A stretch of DNA of 64,000 nucleotides from JAEUOS01 sp965279115 (lineage in GTDB: Bacteria > Pseudomonadota > Gammaproteobacteria > Burkholderiales > JAEUOS01): the NCBI GenBank assembly GCA_965279115.1, contig OZ257137.1, forward strand, positions 1,550,001-1,614,000. Direction: 5' to 3'. Under the pieces are notes generated by a model. It had not been told where the DNA came from. It searched no databases and saw only the letters and a program-made list of their open reading frames with translations. How positions within the stretch are numbered: the stretch's first letter is position 1; each line of letters begins with the position of its first letter. The position numbers were made by a program, and so were the translations under genes. Shown here in pieces: positions 16,739 to 24,628 of the stretch.

Positions 16739-17686
16739 TCAGGCGATGGTGTTCCACATCTCCATGTCGCGTTCGGCGGTCCAGATGCGCGGGTTCTTGA
16801 TGCCCTTGGCTTCGTCGTAGGCGCGGCTGACGTCGAAGGGCATGCAGTGCTCGTAAATCGGGAAGCTGCCGTACACCGGGTCGAGCCTGGTGCGCGTATC
16901 GACGTACACCTGCTTTAAGTCCTTGCCGGACGCGACACCTTCCTTCGCGCAGGCCAGCAGCTGGCGCACGAAGTTTTGCGTGAAGTCGATCGCCTTGATC
17001 GAATCCGCGGCGTTCTTCAACGCCGGGCCGCGCCCGGGTACCAGCGAGGTGGGTTTCAGCGCGCGCAGCTTGTCGAGCGTGTCCGGCCATTCTTCCAGTT
17101 GCGCGTCGCCGGTGTAGATACCGGCGTTGTATTCGACCAGGTCACCGGAGAACAGCGTGCCTTCCGAGGGCAGCCAGGCGATGGTGTCGCCGCGGGTGTG
17201 GCCGGGGCCGATCTGCATCAGGTTGACCTCGAGCTTGCCCATGTAGACGATCATGTTCTTCTCGAACACCATGGTGGGCCAGGTGAGGCCGGGCACGGAA
17301 TCGGCATTCTGGAACAGGCGCGGAAAGCGCTCGTACTCGCTTTGCCAGTCTTCCTTGCCGCGCTCGACGATCAGCTCGTAGGTGGGCTTGCTGGCGATGA
17401 TCTGCTCGGCCTTGTAGGCGGAGGCGCCGAGCACCCGTACCGCATGGTAGTGGGACAGCACCACGTACTTGATGGGCTTGTCGGTGACCTTGCGGATGTT
17501 GGCGATCAGGTCCTGCGCCATGATCGGCGTGGCGGTGGCGTCGACCACCATCACGCCGTCATCGCCGATGATCACGCCGGAATTCGGGTCGCCTTCGGCG
17601 GTATACGCCCAACCATGCTCGGAAAGTTGCTCGAAGGTCGTTTTCTTGGCCGTCATGTCGGCCTTGGAGGCGAACGCTTTGCTCAT
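16739..17686 (-). CDS. MBL-fold hydrolase with incomplete metal site, downstream of paa operon
   Basis: This 315-residue metallo-beta-lactamase-fold protein shows SHYHAVRVLGAS, GPGHTRGDTI, FSGDLVEYN and VPGRGPAL. The canonical HxHxDH is reduced to HxH, and the last metal histidine (usually GHG) is Arg. The site-1 ligands and bridging Asp remain, so one metal is possible. The frame runs open far upstream, but family length supports the ATG used here, 57 bases after the TetR gene. Placement at the end of the paa operon suggests a hydrolase or thioesterase acting on a pathway by-product, which is inference. Confidence 0.8.
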   Translation of the reverse strand: MSKAFASKADMTAKKTTFEQLSEHGWAYTAEGDPNSGVIIGDDGVMVVDATATPIMAQDLIANIRKVTDKPIKYVVLSHYHAVRVLGASAYKAEQIIASKPTYELIVERGKEDWQSEYERFPRLFQNADSVPGLTWPTMVFEKNMIVYMGKLEVNLMQIGPGHTRGDTIAWLPSEGTLFSGDLVEYNAGIYTGDAQLEEWPDTLDKLRALKPTSLVPGRGPALKNAADSIKAIDFTQNFVRQLLACAKEGVASGKDLKQVYVDTRTRLDPVYGSFPIYEHCMPFDVSRAYDEAKGIKNPRIWTAERDMEMWNTIA

Positions 17687-17742
17687 GTGTGGCTCCGTCG
17701 GAAATGCGGTTGCTCGGATGCTGGACGCGCGGTGCCCAAATT

Positions 17743-18351
17743 TTAACCCGCTGGGCCACCCAGCCCGTGGAACATGACCTGCGTGACCTCCGCGGCATAG
17801 TCGCCATACGAAAGCGGGCCGTCCGGCGAAAGCCAGGTGAAGGTCCAGTTCATGGCGCCCATCAGCATCATGGTGAGCGCGCGCAGGTTGGTCTGGTTGA
17901 CACGCTTCGGAAAGGCACGCCGGATCGCATCGGCGAACGCGTCCACTACCGCGCGCTCCCGCGCGACGATGCGTTCGCGTTGCGCTTCCCCAAGGAACTT
18001 GACGTCGTTCAACAGGGCCACATGGCGGGTACGCGCGGTGCGATAGGCATCGAGAAAGCCGGCGATCATCCATTGCAGTTCATCGCGCGGCCTGGCCTCT
18101 TGGCTGGCAGCGCGCTCCCGCACCTCCAGGGCGATGTCGAGCAACTGGCTGGTATGGCGATCGAGCAGGTCGTAGAGGATGGCTTCCTTGCTCTCGTAAT
18201 AGTGGTAGAGGCGTGCCTTGGAGGCACCGCTCTTTTTCGCGATGTCGGTCATCGTGCACGCGGCATAGCCGGCCTGGGCAAACGCCTCGGCAGCGTTCTC
18301 GAGGATGGCCGCGCGCTGCGACTCGTAGTCGGCTGACTGGGTGCGCGCCAT
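17743..18351 (-). CDS. TetR-family repressor of the paa operon
   Basis: This 202-residue TetR regulator has the N-terminal helix-turn-helix AGYAACTMTDIAKKSGASKARLYHYYESKEAIL. The C-terminal domain resembles the PaaR/aromatic-degradation group, with a VALLNDVKFLGEAQRERI segment. It follows paaE at the end of the phenylacetyl-CoA epoxidase operon, the usual place for PaaR-like repressors sensing phenylacetyl-CoA in betaproteobacteria. The likely target is the 14-bp inverted repeat ahead of paaA at 22646-22659. Confidence 0.82.
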   Translation of the reverse strand: MARTQSADYESQRAAILENAAEAFAQAGYAACTMTDIAKKSGASKARLYHYYESKEAILYDLLDRHTSQLLDIALEVRERAASQEARPRDELQWMIAGFLDAYRTARTRHVALLNDVKFLGEAQRERIVARERAVVDAFADAIRRAFPKRVNQTNLRALTMMLMGAMNWTFTWLSPDGPLSYGDYAAEVTQVMFHGLGGPAG

Positions 18352-18400
18352 CGCTCAGCCCGCGCCCGGCGACGAATATCGCGCCGCGCGCACCGTCTTG

Positions 18401-19483
18401 CTAACGCTCGTCATAGCTGACGACCACTTTCGCCGTGAGCGGATGCGACTGGCAGGTGAGCACGAAACCCTGCGCCGTTTCGTGCGGCTCAAGCGAGAAA
18501 TTGCGATCCATCCGCACCTCGCCTTCCAGCACGCGTGCGCGGCAGGTGCAGCACACGCCACCCTTGCAGGCGTAGGGCAGGTCCATGCCCGCCGCCAGGC
18601 CGGCGTCGAGCAGCGCGTCGCCGTCGAAAGGCACGCGAACCACGCGCGCCTTGCCATGCTGGATGAGGTGCACCTCCGCCGCGGGCGCCGCCGAATCGGC
18701 CGGCTTGCGCGGACCGGCGGAAGGCAGCGCCGTACCGAAGCGCTCGACATGGACCTTTTCGCGTGCCACACCGGCGGCCAGGAGGGCCGCCTCGGCGGCG
18801 TCCATCATCGGCCCGGGCCCGCAGATGAAAGCCTCGTCGATGGTGGCGGCGGGCACCAGTGATTCAAGGAACCGGGCGCAGCGCTCCGCATCCAGCAAGC
18901 CGTTGAACAGGTCGACTTCCTGCGGTTCGTCGCTGATCACGTGGTATAGCGAGAAGCGGCCCAGGTAGCGGTTTTTCAGCTCCTCGAGCTCCTCGGCGAA
19001 CATGATGCCGGCCACCGCGCGATTGCCGTAGATCAGGGTGAAGCGGCTGGCCGGCTCGACTTCGAGCACGGTGCGGATATTCGACAGCACCGGCGTGATG
19101 CCGCTGCCGCCGGCGAAGGCCACGTAGTGTTTCTTGTTCGTAGTGGCCAGCGGCGTGAAGAACCTGCCGTCCGGGGTCATCACCTCGATGGTGACGCCGG
19201 GCCTGAAAGTCTGGTTCGCGAAGGTGGAAAACCGTCCGCCGTCGATCTGCTTGATGCCAACCCGCAATTCGCCGTGCCGCTCATAGTCGGACACGGCGCA
19301 GCACACCGAATAGGAACGGCGCAATTCCTCCTCGCCGACCACGGCCTTCAAGGTGATGAACTGGCCCTGCGAGAAGCGGTAGGCCTCGCGCAGTCCGGCC
19401 GGAACCGCGAAGCGCACGGAAATGGCGTCTGCGGTCTCGCGCCTCACGTCGGCGATCGCAAGCGGGTGAAAGGCTGGGCTCAT
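18401..19483 (-). CDS. paaE: Phenylacetyl-CoA 1,2-epoxidase reductase subunit PaaE
   Basis: This 360-residue flavin/iron-sulfur reductase supplies electrons to the PaaABC(D) epoxidase. It has an N-terminal FAD-binding domain (AYRFSQGQFITLKA, ELRRSYSVCC), an NAD-binding domain (YVAFAGGSGITPVLS, LIYGNRA, ICGPGPMMDA) and a C-terminal plant-type [2Fe-2S] ferredoxin domain with LPYACKGGVCCTCRARVLEG. The ATG overlaps the paaD stop by four bases (ATGA). Confidence 0.95.
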   Translation of the reverse strand: MSPAFHPLAIADVRRETADAISVRFAVPAGLREAYRFSQGQFITLKAVVGEEELRRSYSVCCAVSDYERHGELRVGIKQIDGGRFSTFANQTFRPGVTIEVMTPDGRFFTPLATTNKKHYVAFAGGSGITPVLSNIRTVLEVEPASRFTLIYGNRAVAGIMFAEELEELKNRYLGRFSLYHVISDEPQEVDLFNGLLDAERCARFLESLVPAATIDEAFICGPGPMMDAAEAALLAAGVAREKVHVERFGTALPSAGPRKPADSAAPAAEVHLIQHGKARVVRVPFDGDALLDAGLAAGMDLPYACKGGVCCTCRARVLEGEVRMDRNFSLEPHETAQGFVLTCQSHPLTAKVVVSYDER

Positions 19484-20016
19484 AGGGGCTTGAAGTAGTC
19501 GAAGGGTTCGCGGCAGTCGAGGCAGCGATACAGGGCCTTGCAGGCGGTGGACCCGAACTGTGAAAGCAACTCGGTGTTGGCCGCGCCACAGTGCGGGCAT
19601 GCCGGCACTTGCTGCAGGTTGGCGCCGCGCGGCACGAGGTGGATGACCTGGCCGTCGCGGCTGCCGGCCGGTGCCGGCGGCGCAATGCCGAATTCCTTGA
19701 GCCGCGCATGCCCGGCGGGGGTGATCCAGTCCGTGGTCCATGGAGGCGAGAGCCGGGTGACCATGCGCGCCGCGATGCCGGCCCGGGTCAGGGCCTCGAG
19801 GATGTCGCTTTCGATCACGTGCGTGGCCGGGCACCCCGCATAGGTGGGGGTGACGCTGACTTCGACGCCTTCATCGGTCACCGCGATGCCACGCACGATG
19901 CCGAGATCCACCACGGAGATGACCGGGATCTCGGGGTCTGCCACGGTCGCCAGCACCGACCACGCGCGCTCGATCGTATCCTCGAAAAAGGGGTCTGACC
20001 CCATTTCTTTCACCAT
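19480..20016 (-). CDS. paaD: Phenylacetyl-CoA epoxidase assembly subunit PaaD, 5' end altered by a repeat
   Basis: This 178-residue PaaD carries the DUF59/MIP18 domain (VADPEIPVISVVDLGIVRG, TYAGCPATHVI) and a C-terminal zinc ribbon (CPHCGAANTE ... CLDCREPFDYFKPL). PaaD is thought to help mature the epoxidase iron centre. The first dozen residues (MVKEMGSDPFFED) are not family sequence. They are encoded by a GGGGTCTGACCCC palindrome and flanks, so the gene start appears rebuilt by insertion of a small repeat. The start overlaps the paaC stop by seven bases; a second in-frame ATG lies at 20004. Confidence 0.93.
   Translation of the reverse strand: MVKEMGSDPFFEDTIERAWSVLATVADPEIPVISVVDLGIVRGIAVTDEGVEVSVTPTYAGCPATHVIESDILEALTRAGIAARMVTRLSPPWTTDWITPAGHARLKEFGIAPPAPAGSRDGQVIHLVPRGANLQQVPACPHCGAANTELLSQFGSTACKALYRCLDCREPFDYFKPL
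19990..20002. repeat. REP-like palindrome GGGGTCTGACCCC inside the paaC/paaD junction
   Basis: A near-perfect 13-bp inverted repeat, flanked by AAAAA on one side and ATTTCTTTC on the other. From memory, sequences of the form GGGGTCAGACCCC with A/T-rich flanks are dispersed in many proteobacterial genomes and are often tied to REP-associated tyrosine transposases. Here it lies in frame and encodes Gly-Ser-Asp-Pro at the start of PaaD. I saw only this copy in the window. Confidence 0.55.
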
Positions 20017-20807
20017 TGGGCGCCGGGGTGGGCGCGCGCCAGGCTTTGCATTTCCGCCAGCAGGTACTCGAAATGCTCGCTGTGCGTGCCGTTGCGGCCG
20101 GTACTGACGAATGCGCTGGCGGCAGGCATGACCAGGGTGGCTTCATCGAAAACCGCGCGCACTTGCGCGTCCCAACCGGCCTTCAGGTCGGCACCGCGAG
20201 CGCCTATGCCTTGCGCGGCCACCGCTTCATCCACCGGGTCATCAGCAAACAGTTCGTTGCAGTAGGGCGCAAGCTGGTCGAGCGCGCGCTGGGCGCGGGC
20301 ATGGCTTTCGGCAGTGCCATCCCCCAGCCGGACGACCCAGTCACCTGCATGACGCAGGTGGTAGGCGGTTTCCTTGGCGGATTTTGCCGCGATCGCGGCG
20401 AGTTCGCGATCAGTCGAATCCATCAACGCATTCCATGCCTGCGCCTGCCAGGCGCAGAACAGGAGGTTGCGCACCACCGTGAATGCGTAGCAGGCGCCCA
20501 GGGTATGGCCGCGCTCGATGCCGCTGTTGGGTAGTTCGCAGAGCGTGAAGTTGCGGAACTCGCGGGTATCCCGAAAGTAGGCGAGCGCATCCTCGTCGCG
20601 GCCGAGGCCTTCGAGCTTGCCGGCGTGGGTCAACAGCATGCGTGCCTGGCCTACCAGGTCGAGCGCGATGTTGGTGAGTGCGATGTCCTCTTCCAGCACC
20701 GGGCCGTGGCCGGTCCATTCGGCCAGGCGCTGGCCCAGCACGAGGGAGGAGTCGCCCAGGCGCAGCAGGTATTCGATGTGGGGATTCATTGTCAGCGGAT
20801 CAGGCAT
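20010..20807 (-). CDS. paaC: Phenylacetyl-CoA 1,2-epoxidase structural subunit PaaC
   Basis: This 265-residue ferritin-like structural partner of PaaA in the multicomponent epoxidase shows EYLLRLGDSSLVLGQRL, HGPVLEEDIALTNIALDL, NSGIERGHTLG and KETAYHLRHAGDWVVRLGDG. The start was taken at MPDPL; an internal ATG six codons later (20789) is equally possible because neither has a strong ribosome site. It lies 16 bases downstream of paaB. Confidence 0.95.
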   Translation of the reverse strand: MPDPLTMNPHIEYLLRLGDSSLVLGQRLAEWTGHGPVLEEDIALTNIALDLVGQARMLLTHAGKLEGLGRDEDALAYFRDTREFRNFTLCELPNSGIERGHTLGACYAFTVVRNLLFCAWQAQAWNALMDSTDRELAAIAAKSAKETAYHLRHAGDWVVRLGDGTAESHARAQRALDQLAPYCNELFADDPVDEAVAAQGIGARGADLKAGWDAQVRAVFDEATLVMPAASAFVSTGRNGTHSEHFEYLLAEMQSLARAHPGAQW

Positions 20808-20823
20808 ATGCGGCGCTTGCGCC

Positions 20824-21111
20824 CTACATGTGCTCGACTTCCTTGGGCAGCTTGTAGAAGGTAGGATGGCGGTACACCTTGTCGGCCATCGGATCGAACA
20901 TCTCGGCCTTGTCGTCCGGGTCGCTGGCGGTGATGGCCTCCGAAGGCACCACCCAGATCGAAACGCCTTCCATGCGACGGGTATAGACATCGCGCGCCAT
21001 CTGCACTGCCTGTTTCGCATCAACCGCGTGCAGGCTGCCCACATGACGGTGGTCCAGGCCCTGCTTGCTGCGGATGAACACCTCCCAGAGAGGCCATTCC
21101 TTGCGTTCCAC
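20824..21111 (-). CDS. paaB: Phenylacetyl-CoA 1,2-epoxidase subunit PaaB (GTG start)
   Basis: This 95-residue bridging subunit of the epoxidase complex shows ERKEWPLWEVFIRSKQGL, HVGSLHAVDAKQAVQMARD and EGVSIWVVPS, all PaaB hallmarks. No ATG is available at the family start. GTG (21111-21109) gives the right length and is preceded by AAGGGGAG at usable spacing. The gene begins 19 bases after the OsmC-family gene that separates it from paaA. Confidence 0.95.
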   Translation of the reverse strand: MERKEWPLWEVFIRSKQGLDHRHVGSLHAVDAKQAVQMARDVYTRRMEGVSIWVVPSEAITASDPDDKAEMFDPMADKVYRHPTFYKLPKEVEHM

Positions 21112-21130
21112 GATTGCGTACTCCCCTTGT

Positions 21131-21601
21131 CTATATCTGCGGTTCGATGACGATCTCGGCCTTGACCGAATTGGCGATGTAGCACTCCTCGTGCGCTTCA
21201 TGGTGCAGGTCGTCGATGTCGGTCTGCGCAGGCATCTCGCCGGCGAACCCGATGCGCGGCCGCAACACCACACGCGTCATCGCCATGCGGCCTTCGGCAT
21301 TGCGCTCCATCAAACCCGTTGCCTCGTCGATATAGCTGTCAATGAGCCAGTGGCGCTTGGCGGCAAAGCCCAGAAAGAACAGCATGTGGCACGAGGAAAT
21401 GGCGGCGACCAGGGCTTCCTCCGGGTCGACTGCGTAAGCGTCCGAGAACGGCAGTGGCACTGAAAGCGGCGAACTCGATCCGGGCACGATGGCACCGCCA
21501 TCGAAATGCCATTCATGGGCGCGGCTGTAACGTCCGCCGATGAAGGCATCGTCGCGTCGCAGCCACTTCACGGTGGCGGCGAATTGCGCAGGGGTTTTCA
21601 T
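21131..21601 (-). CDS. OsmC-family protein inserted between paaA and paaB
   Basis: This 156-residue OsmC/Ohr-type protein carries the two conserved cysteines, one in AAISSCHMLFFLGFA and one in EECYIANSVK, plus Asp-Pro-Glu-Glu just before the first. Family members reduce organic peroxides or fatty-acid hydroperoxides. It starts four bases after paaA and ends 19 bases before paaB, so it is clearly co-transcribed with the oxygenase. A protective role against peroxides released by uncoupled epoxidase turnover is plausible inference. Confidence 0.88.
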   Translation of the reverse strand: MKTPAQFAATVKWLRRDDAFIGGRYSRAHEWHFDGGAIVPGSSSPLSVPLPFSDAYAVDPEEALVAAISSCHMLFFLGFAAKRHWLIDSYIDEATGLMERNAEGRMAMTRVVLRPRIGFAGEMPAQTDIDDLHHEAHEECYIANSVKAEIVIEPQI

Positions 21602-21604
21602 TTT

Positions 21605-22600
21605 TCAGGCGGCCTGCCTGCTTGCACGCGCACGCTGCTTTTCGGCATGCGCCAGCGCCGCTTCGCGCACCCAGGCGCCGGCTTCATGGGCCTGCACCCG
21701 GGTGCCGAGTCTCTCCCGGTTGCATGGCCCGTCGCCGCCGACCACGCGCCAGAATTCGTCCCAGTCGATCGTGCCGATGTCGTAGTGCCCGCGCTCCGCG
21801 TTCCACTTCAACTGCGGGTCGGGAATCGTCAGGCCCAGCAGCTCCGCCTGCGGCACGGTGGCGTCGATGAACTTCTGCCGCAGGTCGTCATTGGAAATGC
21901 GCTTGATGCCCCATGCGGAAGACTGGCCGCTATGCACCGAATCCTTGTCCGGGGGGCCGAACATCTGCACCACCGGCCACCACCAGCGGTCGAGCGCGTC
22001 CTGCGCCATGGCCTTTTGCGCAGGCGTGCCGCGGCACAGCGAGAGCATGATGTCGAAGCCCTGGCGCTGGTGGAACGACTCTTCCTTGCAGATGCGGATC
22101 ATCGCACGCGCATACGGCCCGTAGGAGCAGCGGCACAGCGGGATCTGGTTCATGATCGCCGCGCCATCGACCAGCCAGCCGATGGCGCCCATGTCGGCCC
22201 AGGTGAGCGTGGGGTAGTTGAAGATCGACGAGTACTTGGCGCGGCCGGCGTGCAGCGCGTCCACCAGCTGGTCGCGCGAGACCCCGAGCGTTTCCGCCGC
22301 CGCGTACAAATACAGCCCATGACCGCCCTCATCCTGCACCTTGGCCATCAGGATCGCCTTGCGCTTGAGCGAAGGCGCGCGGGTGATCCAGTTGCCCTCG
22401 GGCAGCATGCCGACCACTTCACTGTGCGCATGCTGGGAAATCTGCCGCACCAGGGTCTTGCGGTAGGCCTCGGGCATCCAGTCGCGCGGCTCGACCTTCA
22501 GGTCTTGCGCGATACGCGCGTTGAAACCCGCCTCTTCCGGGGTGGTGGCAGCGGACACCGCTCTGGGCGCACCGGGCAAATCCATGGCCTGGGTGTACAT
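21605..22600 (-). CDS. paaA: Phenylacetyl-CoA 1,2-epoxidase catalytic subunit PaaA
   Basis: This 331-residue di-iron catalytic subunit epoxidises the ring of phenylacetyl-CoA. It shows EPRDWMPEAYRKTLVRQISQ, HSEVVGMLPEGNW, MAKVQDEGGHGLYLY and CKEESFHQRQGFDIM; the last two hold ligand-type Glu/His clusters. It is the first gene of the paa operon. Upstream, the TetR-type palindrome lies between a TTGACC box and an AT-rich -10 region. Confidence 0.96.
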   Translation of the reverse strand: MYTQAMDLPGAPRAVSAATTPEEAGFNARIAQDLKVEPRDWMPEAYRKTLVRQISQHAHSEVVGMLPEGNWITRAPSLKRKAILMAKVQDEGGHGLYLYAAAETLGVSRDQLVDALHAGRAKYSSIFNYPTLTWADMGAIGWLVDGAAIMNQIPLCRCSYGPYARAMIRICKEESFHQRQGFDIMLSLCRGTPAQKAMAQDALDRWWWPVVQMFGPPDKDSVHSGQSSAWGIKRISNDDLRQKFIDATVPQAELLGLTIPDPQLKWNAERGHYDIGTIDWDEFWRVVGGDGPCNRERLGTRVQAHEAGAWVREAALAHAEKQRARASRQAA

Positions 22601-22645
22601 ACGAAGGCTCCCGCCAGATTCAAGTGAGGGAGGAATTTATAATAA

Positions 22646-22659
22646 ACCGACCGGTTGGT
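22646..22659. promoter_or_regulatory. Candidate TetR-type operator ahead of paaA
   Basis: ACCGACCGGTTGGT is an inverted repeat with a single mismatched pair. On the paaA strand it lies just after TTGACC (possible -35) and before TTATAAATT (possible -10), so binding would block the promoter. It sits in the divergent interval shared with the sirtuin gene. The TetR encoded at the end of the paa operon is the natural ligand-responsive repressor. Confidence 0.65.
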
Positions 22660-22720
22660 CAATTAATTCAATGTGCCCGGGCAATGTCGGGATTCGCTGA
22701 TATTCGACGAGAATCCATCC

Positions 22721-23593
22721 ATGGACCCAATTCGACAGGAATCAAACGGTGTTTCTGCTCCGCAGCGACACGGCCACGTTGTCGACACGCTCGCCGCCTT
22801 CGTATCCCGATCGGATCGCCTGCTGGTGCTGACCGGCGCAGGCATAAGCACCGCTTCGGGCATTCCCGGTTACCGCGACGCCGAAGGCAATTGGCAGCGC
22901 AAACCGCCGGTAACCCACCAGGAGTTCATGGGCAGCGCAACCGTACGCAAGCGCTACTGGGCGCGCAGCATGCTTGGCTGGCCGATGATGCGGGGTGCAC
23001 GGCCGAACCCGGCGCATGCGGCGCTGGCGGCCCTGGAGCAGCGCGGGCACATGGCACAACTGGTCACGCAAAACGTCGATGGACTGCACACCGCCGCCGG
23101 TAGCTCCCGGTTGATCGAGTTGCATGGGCGCCTGCGCGAAGTGCGCTGTACACAGTGCGGCAACCTGCACCCGCGCATCTCGATGCAGACTTGGCTCGAA
23201 TCAGCAAACCCGGCTTTCGCCAATCACAGCGCGGCCGTGGCGCCCGACGGCGATGCCGACCTCGATGCCGATTTCGATGCGTTCCAGGTGCCGGACTGTC
23301 CGGCCTGCGAAGGAATCCTAAAACCGGACGTGGTGTTCTACGGGGACAATGTGCCCAAGCCACGAGCGGACGCCGCCATGGCGGCGGCCAACGATGCCGA
23401 TGCGGTGCTCGTGGTGGGATCGACCCTGATGGTGCGCTCGAGCTACAAGCTGTGCGAGGCGGCGCATACGGCCGGCAAGCCGATCGTGGCGATCAACATC
23501 GGCCGCACCCGCGCGGACCACTTGCTTTCGCTCAAGCTGCAGGAAGACTGCGGCAGCGCCCTCGCGGCGCTGACCGCAGCCCTGGGCGCATGA
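22721..23593 (+). CDS. Sir2-family NAD-dependent protein deacylase
   Basis: This 290-residue sirtuin shows GAGISTASGIPGYRD, TQNVDGLHTAAGS, IELHGRLREV (catalytic His), the zinc pairs CTQC and CPAC, KPDVVFYGDNVP and VVGSTLMV. The pattern resembles the SIRT4/class II group. It is divergent from paaA and shares its control region, so it could deacylate enzymes of acyl-CoA metabolism, which is inference. Start at ATG 22721 gives a normal N-terminus; an ATG at 22673 adds 16 residues. It ends one base before the convergent crotonase gene. Confidence 0.9.
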   Translation: MDPIRQESNGVSAPQRHGHVVDTLAAFVSRSDRLLVLTGAGISTASGIPGYRDAEGNWQRKPPVTHQEFMGSATVRKRYWARSMLGWPMMRGARPNPAHAALAALEQRGHMAQLVTQNVDGLHTAAGSSRLIELHGRLREVRCTQCGNLHPRISMQTWLESANPAFANHSAAVAPDGDADLDADFDAFQVPDCPACEGILKPDVVFYGDNVPKPRADAAMAAANDADAVLVVGSTLMVRSSYKLCEAAHTAGKPIVAINIGRTRADHLLSLKLQEDCGSALAALTAALGA

Positions 23594-24400
23594 TTACTTG
23601 CCGGTGAAGTTGGGCGTGCGCTTTTCCGCGAACGCCTTGCGGCCCTCGTTGTAGTCCGACGAGGCGAAGCAGGCCTGCACCATCCGGTTGACCAGGTCGA
23701 TGTCGCGCTTGTCGGCATCCTTGCGGATTTCCAGCAAGGCGCGCTTGGCCGCAGCGACGGTCAGCGGCGCGTTCTCGGCGATCTGGGTGGTATAGGCGGT
23801 CACCACCGCGTCGAGTTCGGCCGCAGGCACGATCTGCTTGATGAAGCCCATGGACAAGGCGTCAGCCGCACCGAAGATGCGCGCACTGAAAAACAGGTCG
23901 GCAGTGTTGGCCGGCCCGAGTACTTCGGTGAAGCGCTTGAGGCCCGGATACTGGTAGCCAAGCCCGAGGCGCGCTGCGGGCATGCGGAACTTGGCGTCAT
24001 CAGCGCAGATCCGGATGTCGCAGTTCACGGCCAGGCCCAGGCCGCCTCCCATGCAGATGCCGCGGATGCTGGCGACGGTGGGCTTGGGACAATCGAGCAC
24101 CGCCGAATAACCGGCATCGACGGCGGCGTTGTAGTCGTCATTGGCGCTGCCGGTGCGTTGTTTATCGAACTGGGAGATGTCGGCGCCCGAAATGAAGGCT
24201 TTCTCCCCCGCGCCCTTGATGACGATGACCCGCACATCCGGGTCCGCCACGAACTCCGCGATGACCTTGGGAACGGCACTCCACATGTCGAAATTGACAG
24301 CGTTGAACTTGCGCTGGTTGTCGAATACGACATAGCCGACATGGCCGACCTTGTGGTGGGTCAACTGTCCGGGACGGTCTGCGGTGGCTTGCTCGCTCAT
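23594..24400 (-). CDS. Crotonase-family protein lacking both hydratase glutamates
   Basis: This 268-residue enoyl-CoA hydratase/isomerase-fold protein has the CoA-binding and oxyanion features EKAFISGADISQF and GICMGGGLGLAVNCDIRI. At the two positions that carry the catalytic glutamates in classical hydratase (GGGxELA and PExxLG) it has Gly and Ala (GGGLGLA, MPAARLG). So it is unlikely to hydrate enoyl-CoA by the standard mechanism and may be an isomerase, hydrolase or decarboxylase-type member. A GAGGATTCC box precedes the ATG. Confidence 0.88.
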   Translation of the reverse strand: MSEQATADRPGQLTHHKVGHVGYVVFDNQRKFNAVNFDMWSAVPKVIAEFVADPDVRVIVIKGAGEKAFISGADISQFDKQRTGSANDDYNAAVDAGYSAVLDCPKPTVASIRGICMGGGLGLAVNCDIRICADDAKFRMPAARLGLGYQYPGLKRFTEVLGPANTADLFFSARIFGAADALSMGFIKQIVPAAELDAVVTAYTTQIAENAPLTVAAAKRALLEIRKDADKRDIDLVNRMVQACFASSDYNEGRKAFAEKRTPNFTGK

Positions 24401-24628
24401 GGAATCCTCGAATGGCTTGGCCGCCCGGTTCAACGGCGGCGCATGAATTGAAATTGCGATCGGTATCTTCGTCGCACAGCCTTGCCGCGCGACCGGGACG
24501 CATTGTAAACCGCCCTCCCGGCGGCACATCCCGGACCGTTCCCGCAAGGCTTGCGAATTTGAGCGAAGATACGCGCCCCGAGCGGTCCAATCCGGACCCG
24601 GCAGGCCCCAAACAAAAGAGAGATGGCG

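Noticed and set aside
17687..18073. Long N-terminal extension of the MBL-fold gene
   Set aside because: The frame is open through the TetR gene, but the family length and the ATG at 17686 fit; the extension is Arg/Pro-rich and overlaps the TetR coding sequence.
19990..20002. The GGGGTCTGACCCC palindrome as a terminator or operator
   Set aside because: It lies inside coding sequence between coupled genes, has a one-base loop and no T-run, so a repeat-insertion reading is better.
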